From Trichobilharzia regenti (taxonomy: Eukaryota > Platyhelminthes > Trematoda > Strigeidida > Schistosomatidae): 64,000 bases of DNA. The position numbers and the translations under genes are program-made. The notes under the pieces are model-generated. The model had not been told where the DNA came from, did no database searches, and worked only from the letters and a program-made list of their open reading frames with translations. The stretch spans positions 3,579,517 through 3,643,516 of the forward strand of contig OX235263.1 of assembly GCA_944472135.2 (NCBI GenBank), given 5' to 3'. The first letter of the stretch is position 1. Each line of letters opens with the position of its first letter. Shown here one piece after another: positions 21,340 to 32,975 of this stretch.

Positions 21340-22870
21340 TTAATCAGCGCAGCGAAACAGTATTACTGTGTTTACTGGATGACAAGGTCTCGAAAAAAAA
21401 AATTATTGTTCATAATCATGTCATCAATTATAATCACACGACTCAATTCTGACCAAAAGAACTCGAACTTAGGAGGAAAGTGCCACTTGAGGACATAATG
21501 CTGGGAGTGCAGCTAGCTACCCCTGACTTCCACAGTATTTAAATTTCTTCAGGGGAAAATATACAAACAAACTGAGGGAGTTGCTCTTTGGCGTCACCAA
21601 TATTCCCGGTTGTAGCAGATATATTCATGGATAGGCGAGAAAACATAGCGATTGAAACGTTCAGCCCCAACCACTCCAAAAGTATGGTGGAGGTATGTAG
21701 ATGATACATTCACTGTACTTAGAACACAGGGTACAGATAGATTTTTCGAACATACTAAGTTAAAGGTAGAGGTAATTCAATTTACTTATGAATTTAAAAG
21801 TCACGAAGAGGAACTGCCAATGTTGGATTGCAGCATAGAAAAAGGAAAGAAGATGGGAAGTTAAACACTAGTGTTTACTGCAAAACCCACACACTCAAAC
21901 AGATATTTGGACTTCCGATCATCCCACCCAATCTATGTCAGGGAAATGTTTAGGTAATAGAGCACAAAAGCTAAGTAGTACCAAGGAAAATCCAAGACAG
22001 GAAGTGATACACATAAAAGAAGTCTTGAAACTTAATAATTACCCTGATAAATTAGTCACGAAATGTGTAGGGAAATGTAAAAATAAATAATAATAGTAAG
22101 GATAGTGATGGTAATAATAATAGTAATATTAGTGGCGGCATGCATGTCGAAAATCCTCAGGATAATAACAACACCAGCAATATGGAATATAAATCATAAG
22201 TAGGAATTTCAAACAAGGAAGGAACCTCGGAGTAAAAGTGACTGGTATTCAATCAACCACAAACTCAATTAGAAACAAGCTTTGTCGGTTAAAGGATCAA
22301 TCATGTGGAGCCTTTAAAACAAAACAATTTAGTTTATCTAATACCCAGTCTGCGATGACTGTCAGGTCAAATACACAGGTCAAAGTAGTAGAACAGGGCT
22401 CAGTCAGTTAGACTAGCCAAGCATAAAATCTTATCAAGATCTAGATTGGTTGACCCGAAGAAGATAAGAAATCTTGAGGTTAGTTCATCTATAACACTCA
22501 CCACATGCAATTACACGTAGCCATACAATAGGATGAATGGGATAACATGACATTTTTAAAATCTAATATACCAGCAGGATGGAGGGAGACATTGAATAAC
22601 AGAAGCTTTGTTTATCGAATCAACTGCAAACTCGTGTAATAAGAATGATTCAACAATTGTTCACCCGAACATCTTGAAAATTCTACTAAGCCGATGACGA
22701 ATAGGAGAAAACAAAGAAAACTGTAAAACTCAAGTTTCGAAGTCGTGTGATTATCATTGATGAAATGATTGTAAACAATATATTGTGTTCGAAATGTCAT
22801 CCAGTAAATAATACTGTTTCACTGTGTGATTCATCTAATAAACAAACTAATATAGAATTGATAACTGCCA
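21340..22870 (+). mobile_element. PLE-3 copy with reverse transcriptase remnant, inverted ends
   Basis: The left end (21350-21425) and right end (22740-22860) carry the family terminus in inverted orientation (TACTGGATGACA / TGTCATCCAGTA). Between them the plus frame at 21652-21864 has a Penelope palm (RYVDDTFTVL) and LPMLDCS, and sequences to 22500 hold remains of the GIY-YIG part. Numerous stops are present. It is the sister of 3745-5240. Confidence 0.75.
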
Positions 22871-23054
22871 TAGTTCTCATGTCTTACCCATTTATTAGTC
22901 AGCACAAGCTGCAGAAAGAAGTGAGTCACTGGAATTTATCTCCAAGCTGGCTTCCTTTGACCATGGGTGACGACATTCTGTCTCTCGTATAAATTAATGT
23001 AATTTGGTCAGTAATAATAAGGTTAGGTAGATAAGGAAAGCCACGTGATTAATA

Positions 23055-23605
23055 AGTTAAGTAATGTTGACGTTAGGCGTAGTGTTGGGCAAAGAGGGAA
23101 AATCAATCGACGAGGCTATAAAGTTACATAGATTGAGATGGCTAGGTCACGTCACGTGGTGCGCATGCCTAACCATCGCCTCCCCCGACGGGCATTACTA
23201 GCTGATATAGGTGCAGGTTGGAAAAGAGCCAGTGGTGGCCAAACAAAAACATGGCCTCATCAATCCATGAAATCCTTGACAGTTAAACTGAGTCAGGTAG
23301 GGAGATGCAGACACCCGGGTTGGGGGCCTCGGGACTCTAGGAATCAATGGCTGGAGACAATAGGTGACATGGCTCAAAATCGTTGTCAATGGCCAGCGCA
23401 GATGTATTCAGTCTCTGTAATCTTTCATATTTCTTTCTACCATTACCCATTCTGTTTCGCTCTGATACCTGTCAAACTCTATTGATTCTCTTCATGCAGC
23501 TTCTTGTCTACCTTTGTGTGCTATTTGGAACGTGGGAACTCGAACTGCTGGACTTCGGTGCCAAGTTCTATGTTGAATCCAGACAGACAGACAGACGTGA
23601 TCAGT
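23055..23605 (+). mobile_element. RTE-B LINE, 3' end fragment
   Basis: This corresponds to the last 150 codons and 3' UTR of RTE-B. Frames give [20 protein letters not shown] and NQWLETIGDMAQNRCQW, and the end is a CAGACAGACAGACAGA tail (23580-23596). It is close in sequence to 52990-53526. A 2-base insertion after GGTCACGT and other changes break the frame. Confidence 0.85.
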
Positions 23606-23689
23606 CTGTGAAGCTGCATACATCTATATGGCTCAGATATCCATGCAAAGCTATGACATTCCTCATCAAGAAGTGTTAACTAACGTAGG

Positions 23690-24485
23690 ATTATTTTGAA
23701 CAAGTGTTGAGAGTGTTGAGATAAAAACATATGGCAACAATCTAGGAAGCTATCCACTTTGTTTATGGAAGCTGATGTGACTCAAGGCGCTGTACTTTCT
23801 TCATTTTTCCTCTTTCTTTGCATGACTTGCCATGTCATTGAATATATTGATGATTTGGCAATTTCTTGCCCAGTATTTTTCGTATTAGATTGTTCTGACA
23901 TGAAGAGTTTCCTCCCTGATGTTAACTATATAGGTCTTAAACTGAGCCTTTACAAATGTCAGACTGCTAATTTTTGTTTCCGGCATGAACAAAACTTGCT
24001 TGGACTGATTCAATCCTATGATTCCTATGATACTGACAGCGCTGTGGTAGGAAATAAACTGAATGGTATTAGTTTCCTTTCCTTTCAATCTCTTTTGGTC
24101 ATCTTATATCTTATTGATTGCTAGAAAATCTTCCGTTTCACTTAATTACATGATCTATATATTCCACGCATTCTTTTTCATCGTTCTCCCTTATTCTTCT
24201 CTAGACTTCTCAGAAAGGACTACGTTATATCATGTGGGACTTTAAAAGCTGTATACAGGGTTAGTTGTGTGCGCGTTTAACTCAACTAGCTGGGACTGTT
24301 ATGGATAGCCACTTGGATTCTTGTCAGCCATTGGCTAAAGTCAACTTGTAGGATACTGAACACGTTTTGATTGCATCTATTCGGGTAAAATTCAGATATA
24401 TCCCATTTATTACGGATAACGTATAAAGAGACAAATGTCAAAGAATGACCTTTAAACCTAGAATGTATAGTGGTCTATTATTGAG
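23690..24485 (+). mobile_element. CR1-like LINE fragment, decayed
   Basis: The frame at 23759-24124 keeps DVTQGAVLSSFFLFL, a YIDDLAISCPVF active-site block and KCQTANFCFRHEQNLLGLIQ, which match the 421-codon CR1 frame at 11451-12716. The C-terminal end (LVDSHLDSC) is seen near 24300. It is broken by stops and internal deletions. Confidence 0.75.
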
Positions 24486-24489
24486 TAAT

Positions 24490-25060
24490 AAGTTGAGGAG
24501 GTGACATAATTGATATAATTACTCGGAAGTGGCTTTAGAAGTAAAAACAAATTAAAAGTTGTAAATTACGTAGTACTCAACAGCACAAAGATAGAAATTT
24601 GATAAGGTTAAAATTGCTATTGAGTGAGAATAAAGGTGGTATAGTTGAGTGTCAATTTAACAAGTGTGAAGAGGGTGTGAAAATGTACAAAAGGAACATA
24701 TGAGATTGATAATAATGATTTAATTATTAGAGCAAGGGCAAACTAAAAGTAAAATTGAAAATTAAAAAGCGAAAGGAAAAAATCAAAACCTTTTTTTCAC
24801 AGGGAACAACTAGTGAAGAGGTTACGACCAGGGTAGCATACGAGACTAGACAAACGCCTTCTGTATACAGAGTTCGAGGTTGGATTTTACAAATTCCCCA
24901 GCAATTGATGGGGAATTGGGGTGACCAGACAATTCCTCATAGAGAATCGATATTCGCCAAGATTTATCGAGAAAAACATGACTTTTTTATTAAGGAAAAA
25001 CATGTCATATTTATACATTTTTAGCCAGATTTATGATCAGTTATAAATATACTGTTCTGA
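24490..25060 (+). mobile_element. PLE-4 3' region
   Basis: The stretch 24650-24880 is collinear with 31405-31610 (AAGAGGGTGTGAAAATGTAC, GGGAACAACTAGTGAAGAGG), which is the 3' region of the PLE on the minus strand at 31405-32375. The 89-codon frame at 24755-25024 has no known domain and is taken as non-coding. Confidence 0.55.
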
Positions 25061-25114
25061 CTGGTAGTTTGATTTTCTGAAGGTTAAACCTCGAGATTAT
25101 TTCTTGGCCAAACT

Positions 25115-25720
25115 GACTGACTGACTGCTTTCAGCGTAAACCTTTGCACAGATGTGCAGCAGTTCGAGTTACCACACACCATGTTCCACACAAAGCAAGA
25201 GAGGAGAGATTCAAAGTAGAGATAATAAGCAGAAATGTGAGAGAGGGAAAAACAATAATAATATAGAAGAACAATAGAATTTTACTGGGTATCATAAATC
25301 ACAAAGAGTGAATGTATGTGCGCCAGCCATTGAGAACAATTTTGAGCCATATCAGCGATTGTCTCCAGCCGCCATTGGTTTTTACCGTCGCGAGGACCTC
25401 GACCAAGAAGTATACACCTCCTTACATCGCCAGCTTAAACCAGCTGTTGTGGATTTCATTGACTGATGGAGCTTTATTTTGGTTTGACCAGCACCACTAG
25501 CTCTTTTCCAACCTGATCGATCCTATGTCAGCTCACGTTGACCGCCGAGGAAGGCGATGATCTGCTAGGCATGCATAACACATATCTCAGGCATCTCAAT
25601 CAGTGTAACTTAACAACCTTATCGACTAACTTCTCCTCCCTAGCTAGCACTCGATCGATGCCTAACCTCAATAAAGCTCACCTAATTATACCACTTCACA
25701 CAGGAGATAGAACTCAAGCA
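25115..25720 (-). mobile_element. RTE-B LINE, 3' end fragment (minus)
   Basis: The minus-strand sequence matches the RTE-B C-terminal coding region and 3' UTR (25140-25210 UTR, 25310-25700 coding), as at 56220-56780. It is heavily decayed. Plus-strand frames here are antisense shadows. Confidence 0.75.
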
Positions 25721-25889
25721 GAATGTAAGCTAGATCCAGATTCCAGAAACAAACGCCTCTAACCAATGACTTAAAATGCTGTTTTCATTTCCGGTTACCT
25801 CCCATCAATCTTACTCTATATACTGTTGATAAATCTACTCAATAGCACACGCCACAACATTTTATTCCGGAATATTGTCAAAAAGACCG

Positions 25890-26812
25890 TTCCGGTGAGG
25901 AAAATTTTTTTTCGACGAAGTCACCAACTAGACAGCTGTACATTCCTGTATTTATAACAAATGGATGGGAAAGTTCCAGAATTATTCCCGGTCAACGGTC
26001 AAACTAATAAAATTACAATAAGAAATTGAAATGCAATAATAAACAGGGGAACGCGCTCGGGAACTTATGCAGCCTGGATACCAAAAGGAGACCGAAAAAG
26101 TGTGTATAGTTCAGTGACTGACAGAACATCTAGTCAATTCAGTACATTCAGCGCCATTCGAAAAATCCTTCAAAATAATATACAAGATTCGAGCAAATAT
26201 ATGAAAGGGGGTACAATTAAGACATCTGGGCATAGCTGAGGCACTAGCCATCCAAAAGCTCAAACCCACGCTATATATCCACAAGAGATACGTTCAACCC
26301 TTGTAACTGACATGGCCATCATAAAAAGGTAATTCTTTTAAAAGTGACTATCCCACTACCTTTCTTATCCAAACTTCCGTGTATTCATATTATTTTTAAG
26401 TTTTTCTTAATCCTTATTTACACTACCATATTTTCATATCCGAACTTCCTGTCTATTTTGTCACTTCACTATTTCTTCATATTTAATCCACAATCGCATA
26501 AACGATTATTCGTCACATTAGTTATGATCCCAGTAGATCTTTTTATCCAAACATCCTGTATATAATTGTCATTTCTACATTTCTGACCCCCAATTGCACA
26601 ATACGTCAATCTTTTCAGTAATTATGATGCTACTATGTTTGAGTTTTATCCGTCCCGCCCCCTGTTTATTATGGGATTTTAATTCCTAATTGTAATTTAT
26701 TAATTTGACCCTTGACCGGGAATTATTCTGGAACTTTCCCATCCATTTGTTATAAATACAGGAATGTACAGCTGTCTAGTTGGTGACTTCGTCGAAAAAA
26801 ATAATTGTCTTC
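25890..26812 (+). mobile_element. PLE-2-like short element with inverted ends
   Basis: Left (25890-26050) and right (26650-26812) ends are inverted copies of each other: TCGACGAAGTCACCAACTAG / CTAGTTGGTGACTTCGTCGA, and GGGAAAGTTCCAGAATTATT / its complement. The inner 26080-26310 is the last part of a PLE protein (region after the GIY-YIG core) with stops. It is related to 61100-62285. Confidence 0.75.
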
Positions 26813-26954
26813 GTTGCAACTGTCTTCTTAATAATTTCTATGATCCAATGTGTGTATTCCGTGAAATATTCTTTTCTTCACTGTTTCCATCACTAATAAT
26901 ACTCATGCATCTTAAACAATCTCTGAGATATTTACAGTTCATTTCATCTTGTAG

Positions 26955-27166
26955 ACTTTATTACCGGAGAAGAAATTACAACTAGATACTATAAGTCATT
27001 ATAGAGAACAGAAAAAACGTGAATTAATTGAACAAATGATAACTGGTGCTACAACAATTGAACACAACTTGTACACAAGTTTTGGTTGTACAGAATTTTT
27101 TGAATATCAATTAAAGAATCCATATAATGTCGAGGATACTATTTGTGCTACAATTGAAGATGACAC
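26955..27166 (+). CDS. NPHP4: NPHP4 exon
   Basis: Acceptor CATCTTGTAG and donor GTGAGT bound 70 codons plus two bases, starting in phase 0 as required. The peptide has TISHYREQKKRELIEQMI, then TTIEHNLYTSFGCTEFFEYQ and LKNPYNVEDTI. This is the most diagnostic part: the counterpart of the nephrocystin-4 block with a YRExxKxExI helix followed by ITTEHxxxxxxGxxEFFEFxLxNPxN, which opens the Ig/MSP-like C-terminal region. The split codon AC| is completed by A at 35038. Confidence 0.97.
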
Positions 27167-27221
27167 GTGAGTTCATAAGATTTTCAATCTATTCACTCCT
27201 CCATTTTTTAACATTTAGCCT

Positions 27222-27415
27222 AATTACCATCTCGGTGACACAGCAGTTAGGACTCTCGTTGACCATGCACATTGTCCGAGATTCGATCCCCTGCCACTGA
27301 CGCACACCTGATATTAATAGTTGGCCTGCAAAATTTGGGCTACCAATATCACATGCTGAAAATTCCATACTTATACCAAAAATACTATGTGGAATCAACC
27401 TGTAATCAAAATTTA
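27222..27415 (+). repeat. SINE-1 copy
   Basis: CTCGGTGACACAGCAGTTAG and CGAGATTCGATCCCCTGCCA lead into ACGCACACCTGATATTAATA and the tail TGCTGAAAATTCCATACTTA to TGTGGAATCAACCTGTAATC. Confidence 0.85.
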
Positions 27416-27474
27416 AAAAATATATAAATATATCACTTGAATAATAGGTACCGTCTAGACTCAAACTTGTAGTT

Positions 27475-28490
27475 AATAGTGTTCTCTGAGCTGGTTGGTT
27501 AAGTTGCGGAGCTTTCATCGTCCATCATTCTGGACAACATCCCCTTTCACCGCAATTTTTAAGCATAAAGTGAAATGATTTAAATCAACGCATACAGATC
27601 AAATACTCAACTATACTAGCAATAATCCAATTATTCACTCACAAAAGAAACTGTGTGCAGACATTGTTTAAAAGAGTTGAAACACACACTGTAGCACTCC
27701 AGAGTTGAAAAAAATGACAGAAGAAAAATACCTACTAACTGTCTTCAAAAAGAATGGATATCTGCACAAAATTTCATCAAAAAGTGTTTAAAATCGAATC
27801 ACAACACCGACAACAAGGAACCATCATCACAGACCACAAGAAAACTCATCCTACTTTATGTAGAAAATATCTCTGAAATAACAACTAGAATACTGAAACC
27901 GTTTGAAATAGATATAGCACAGAAGTGTGCCAGTCAAATCGCTTCATTCATGGATATTGTGCAAACCGAAAGACTCACCCAACAGAAAAAGGAGATAAAA
28001 CTAATACCATTTACAAAATAAATAATTGGGTGAACTGTAACAGAAATTACATTAACAAAAGTGGGCGTCCCCTTCGAATCAGAATCCAGGAACACAAATC
28101 AGCTGCGAAAACATATGATATATATTCCTGTTTCATATCAATGCATGTAAATAATTATGGACATCAGTTTGATGATTGGGATAATATCGAAATGTTAGAC
28201 AGAGGAAACACCGAAATTGAAGTCAGGGAATTCCTAGAAGCTTGGTACTCAAACGAATATGCAGTTAACAAACACGTTAATATAGACCAAATCTACCAAC
28301 CAATAAAAAAGTAAATTATGTGACGCGTAAGTTTAAAATCCAAGATGCAATTCTATCACTCATTAAAAAAATTTAAATCATTTCACTTTATGCTAAAACT
28401 TGCGCTGAAAGGAGATGTTGTCCAGAAAGATGGACGTAGAAAGCTCCGCAACCAAACCAACCAGCTCAGATAACACTGTTAATTGCAAAT
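27475..28490 (+). mobile_element. PLE-1 short element: GIY-YIG part only, inverted ends
   Basis: The ends are inverted copies: AGTGTTCTCTGAGCTGGTTG at 27478-27497 and CCAACCAGCTCAGATAACAC near 28456-28475. The 129-codon frame at 27925-28314 encodes the C-terminal PLE endonuclease region (NCNRNYINKSGRPLRIRIQE) and the tail SNEYAVNKHVNIDQIYQPIK. The conserved GIY-YIG tyrosines are partly lost. The same build and extent as 14470-15490 suggest one non-autonomous lineage. Confidence 0.8.
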
Positions 28491-28689
28491 CATCCAATTG
28501 AACTACAAAGCTTCTCCATTATTTTATAAATCCAAATATCTAATGGAAAATTTGACAACCTTAATGGTTCACAAATTTTAAAACTGACCCAGTTTGATTA
28601 ATTTATCTAACTGAATTGGTTTTAGTGCACATTTATGTGATTTTTAATTTTTTTGTCGTTTTCTTTTGGTAATTATTGTCTAGAATGGA

Positions 28690-28925
28690 AATTTTACCGG
28701 TGGTCTTTTCAGGCTATTTCCAACTCTAATGGTAGCGATTAATTTGTGGATGGTGGCTAGCAGTGAAATCCAGGATGCGCATTTCGTCCTATTTGGGACT
28801 CGTCACCTGGATGTGCCAGCATTTCCCAGTGAGTGATGATGTTCCCACCGAGGCTCGAACCCAGTGCCCGTAGTTTCAAATGCCAAAGCGTTATCCACTA
28901 GACCACTTGGGCCACGATATGTCAA
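28690..28925 (-). repeat. Smalpha-like SINE with hammerhead-like core
   Basis: On the minus strand: a tRNA-like head (CAAGTGGTCTAGTGG box A, GGGTTCGAGCCTCG box B), then CATCCAGGTGACGAGTCC, a hairpin loop, GGACGAAA, ATGCGCAT and CCTGGAT. Stem I (ATCCAGG/CCTGGAT), stem II and the very short stem III typical of schistosome hammerheads can all be drawn. The core reads GTGACGA in place of CTGATGA, so this copy may be inactive. Confidence 0.8.
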
Positions 28926-29084
28926 CCTGAGACCCAGCACTTCGATCCAGGCAATCGACAAGAAATTCTCAAATTCAATTAAACTAATGGTAGTGGTTAA
29001 TATTAACTATGCAAGATTTCATATCCCTCCTCTTGCTATTTACCACAAACCCACTACATAACTATTCAGCATATTGCTTACAGG

Positions 29085-29640
29085 ATTTCATCATGCGCTG
29101 ATATTGGTTAGAGAACCATTGGAAAGCTAACAGGGAGTATTGGACAGCTGTTTCGTCAGCCTAGTTTGAAACTCATTAGAAGTACGCACCCGGCCTAGCG
29201 GGATTCGAACCCAAGACCTTTCGGTTACAAGGGCAGCGAGCTCGTAGACCATAAAGCCATTACTGGGACCCGATCCAATGAATAGCCCATGAATTCTAGC
29301 TTCTGTCAATTCATGACATAGCGTGACTACTTCTCAATGTCTTCCTTCGATAAGTTCCCATCTCACCTTCAAACTGTTTTACCCTATTGGTCAAGGCTTC
29401 CCACTAGAACCCCTGAATACAGCCAGTCGCTAGTGAGCATCAGATGGATTTTCAAGCACTGGTTTTGTAGGGATTTTGTTTGGTTGGATGGAGGATTTCA
29501 TCATGAGCTGAAATCAGTCAGAGAAGCATTGAAAGACTTGTTTCTCTAAATGATGTCAGCTCATGATGAAATCCTTCAACCAATCAAATAAATAAAATCC
29601 CTACAAAATCAATACTTGGAAAAAACAGTGACTGTTTCTT
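29085..29640 (-). repeat. SINE-2 copy with inverted end piece
   Basis: 29085-29480 reads on the minus strand as SINE-2 (GGGTCCCAGTAATGGCTTTA, box B GGGTTCGAATCCCGCTAGG). From 29490 to 29600 the end piece GATTTCATCATGAGCTG reappears in the opposite orientation (CAGCTCATGATGAAATC), giving a short hairpin. Confidence 0.65.
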
Positions 29641-29759
29641 GAAAAGTTATCCATTAGAAGATATATTTATAATTCCTAATGTAGAAAGTGGTTGTTTCAT
29701 TTATCACGAGACTGTTAAATAGCACAAAATGTGTGACCGACTCAGTTCATTTACAGATT

Positions 29760-31310
29760 TGGTTTTGATGTGGTTTTGTTCTCTGAGCTGGATGGTTAGT
29801 TTGCGAAGCTTTCATCACCCTACTGGGTGACATCTTCAGCGCATACTTCAATTTGAAGTGAGCTTTTAGATTTCTCCACGAGTTTATTAGTCATTCCTCC
29901 TGATGACCTTGGACGTGATTGGTTGTTTATGTGTGTTTTCACACCTTCTAGGTTACTTGTATTGGAACTGATTGTTTCTTTGACTTGAACTTTGACCCTT
30001 TGTCTGTGAAGTTTCTTTCTTATTGGTTGATAAATTTTGTCTATCTCGATATGTCTATTGATTGATGATTCACTGGAATGCCAAGCTTTTAAAAATTCTC
30101 TAGCATTCTTGTTATTTCCTTTGTCTAATATTTGAACGTTGGTTGTCCCAGTCGAATTGATGTCCGTGGTTGTCTGTGTGTAGTGAAATGAGGGAGTGGA
30201 TATCATGTCTTTTGACGGCTAGCTTATGTTCGTGGATACGAAGACGAAGGGGACGTCCACTTTGGCCAATATAGTGTTTTTCGCAGTTGTTACAGTTTAT
30301 TTTGTAGATGATGTTGGTTTTGTCTTCTTTCGCTGTTGAGTCTTTTGGATCCAATAACAAACAAAAGGAATTGCATACAAACACTATTCTAGAGGGCAAG
30401 GACTTATTGCACACGTCGACGTAGCGTATCCAAATCTTGGGTCTGATCTCTGGTAGAATTATGTTTTCAAGTCTTTGCATCACTGCTTCTGCAATCAAAC
30501 CTGATATTGGAGATCCCATGGGTGTTCCTTTGACCTGTTCATATATTTGACCATTGAATTGGAAGTACGTTGTTAGGCATAGATTTATGCATTCCATCCA
30601 GTTTGTGTGTTGCATTTTTGATTGTTGTGGAAGTTGTTCATCGTTGCTAAGTAATTGCTCCATGGTTTCTTTTGCTAGTTTTTGTCCGATGGAGGTATAT
30701 AACGCTGTCACGTCGAAGGATACCATTATTTCTTGTTCATCTATTTGGATGCCTTTGATTTTCTCTAGAATTGGATAGCAGAGTTGATGGAGTGATCGCA
30801 AGATTCCGTTAGGTGTTTTAGATTTCTGTATAATTCTTTGGATAAATTATATGTTGGAGTTCCTGGGAGTGATACAATTGGTCGTAACGGGATATTTGCC
30901 TTGTGTATTTTAGGTCTGCCGTAGAATCGAGGTAGGACTAGCTAGGTGGCGAATGAAATCCAATGGACCAGTCCTACCTCGATTCTACGGCAGACCTAAA
31001 ATACACAAGGCAAATATCCCGTTACGACCAATTGTATCACTCCCAGGAACTCCAACATATAATTTATCCAAAGAATTATGCAGTACAATATACAATACAA
31101 GTAACCTAGAAGGTGTGAAAACACACATAAACAACCAATCACGTCCAAGGTCATCAGGAGGAATGATTAATAAACTCGTGGAGAAATCTAAAAGCTCACT
31201 TCAAATTGAAGTATGCGCTGAAGATGTCACCCAGTAGGGTGATGAAAGCTTCGCAAACTAACCATCCAGCTCAGAGAACAAAACCACATCAAAACCATCC
31301 ACCTGAGCTA
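29760..31310 (-). mobile_element. PLE-1 with RT and GIY-YIG, framed by inverted copies
   Basis: Minus-strand frames 30112-30801 and 29820-30206 encode a Penelope protein: an RT palm (SFDVTALYTSIGQKL, TPMGSPISGLIAEAVMQRLE), then IRYVDVCNKS where YVDD is damaged and a deletion follows, then the GIY-YIG core (YKINCNNCEKHYIGQSGRPL) and the C-terminal tail. From 30950 the sequence turns round. 30953-31085 is the inverted RT N-part (LPRFYGRPKIHKANIPLRPI) and 31086-31310 is the inverted 3' end, ending CCAGCTCAGAGAACAAAACC opposite 29771-29790. Pol is inactive. Confidence 0.85.
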
Positions 31311-31404
31311 CAAATCTTCTCTATCATACAGATTTGGTTTATATTTATATATGCCAAACTTTATTTATCCTTCTTCACTTTCAGTATTCATCAAAAGAAT
31401 GACC

Positions 31405-32375
31405 ATTTCAACAAATGTAAAGAGGGTGTGAAAATGTACAAAAGAAACATATGAAAGTGATAATAGTGAAATGATTATTAAAGCAAAAGCAAACTAAAAG
31501 TAAAATTAAAAAAGAAAAGAAAAAATCGAAATTTTTAACAGGGAACGACTACTGAAGAGGTTAAGACTAAGGTAGAATAAGAGACTGGACAAACTTTTTC
31601 TATTTACAGAGTACAGAGTTGTATTGACGAACTGCCAGCGCCTCCGCCATACACAAAAGCCGAAACCAAACGCCCTTTGTACCATTTGGCTTCACTTTGT
31701 AGATGATCTTGAAAGACAACTCTGGTAGGGTTGAGTGGGCTTGAGTTCACCAAATGCTCGAGAATTGAACTAGTAATTGTCTTGCATTGTTCTTTGGCTA
31801 ACCATGCCGGATAATGTTCAGAGATACGTTTGGAAAGCGTGTGCTTTATGCGGGTGGCCAATATAACTAGCGCCACAGGAGCAGGTGAATTAATAAACAC
31901 ACATTGAAGTGACCTGTTCGTTCAAAGCGGCAGTTTATCCTTCACACATCCATTGATCATTTGTTGGCTGTAGAAATAGTTACCTAGCTCAGCCATAAAG
32001 AAGGCTTTCCTCAGTGGTCTGAATAAGCAATTCTCCAGGATCCCAGTGGTGATATCACCTTTAAATTCAACGCTTATAAATAGCAGTTTCTTTGGAACCG
32101 TCTGGGTTCTTTCAGACTTTTGCGTTAACTTCATGTTTTTCTCAATAAATCTTGGCGGATAGTGATTCTCTAAAAGCACTTGTCTGAGTCGCCCCAGTTC
32201 TCCATCGATTGTATCACTTGAGCATATCCTCCTTATTCCTGACGATAAGGAATGGATCAGATTTCTCTTTCTTCTCAAAGGGACTCAGCTATAGAAATTT
32301 GTGTACTGAAAAAACGTTTTTCTTTTCTTTTTTTAATTTTTAATTTTACTTTTAGTTTGGTTTCCCTTTAATGAT
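31405..32375 (-). mobile_element. PLE-4, C-terminal half
   Basis: The minus-strand frame 31922-32278 (MRRKRNLIHSLSSGIRRICS, NHYPPRFIEKNMKL, VEFKGDITTGIL) and the frame at 31604-31900 (RISEHYPAWLAKEQ) form the region from the RT-distal part through the GIY-YIG end, with a broken core between them. At 32310-32375 a short piece of the 3' region (AACTAAAAGTAAAATTAAAA on the minus strand) returns in inverted orientation. Confidence 0.7.
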
Positions 32376-32479
32376 AATTTTCCCCATATTTCCTGCAGTT
32401 CAAATCTGCCTAAACTGACATTATTATCAGTGCTATAAAATCTTGAATGTAATTGGATCACTTCATTTTAATTCATGCA

Positions 32480-32740
32480 TCATTTTGTTTTATTCCTTCA
32501 CGTTCTCAATGGAACATGGGGGACTTCAAGCTAGAGGCTTGAAGTTTCTGTAGCATTGGTGATGATTTTTACAGGATGGGGTTTCTCTAAGCCTCATACC
32601 CCCAACCTTCCCTCTTTACCAGTCTTACTACTGGCGTAGCGAGCTAAAGGAGTGCATCAGTGGCCGGGAATCGAACCCCAAACCACCTGTGTGGTCGGTG
32701 AGCGTCCTAGCTGCTATGCCACCGACGCAAAGGCTGTGTG
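32480..32740 (-). repeat. SINE-R copy (tRNA head, RTE tail)
   Basis: On the minus strand, TTTGCGTCGGTGGCATAGC (box A) and GGGGTTCGATTCCCGGCCA (box B) are followed by a body with GGTAAAGAGGGAAGGTTGGG. The 3' part, GCTTGAAGTCCCCCATGTTC and CATTGAGAACG, matches the RTE-A 3' end. Confidence 0.8.
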
Positions 32741-32975
32741 TTATATGCATGCGCCTCGCCCTGATAATGTTTTAGTCCACCGAGATAGACGGCTCTCAAG
32801 TGGTTGCGTCGCAGGAGGATCCTGCATGCTGGTATCGTCTCGAAAAAGGCAGGGATGGGTGTGTTTAGTTCTCCTGAAAATACCAATACCCAGTCAATGG
32901 GTGTATCACTGTATTCTTAATTCATATATCATATTTTAGCAAATATTTCCATCCTGATATGTACTCTTGAGTTCC
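32741..32975. other. Unassigned intron sequence
   Basis: No repeat or ORF was recognised. Confidence 0.4.

Noticed and set aside
24755..25024. 89-codon plus-strand ORF
   Set aside because: It lies in a PLE 3' region that recurs at 31405-31610, where the frame is not kept.
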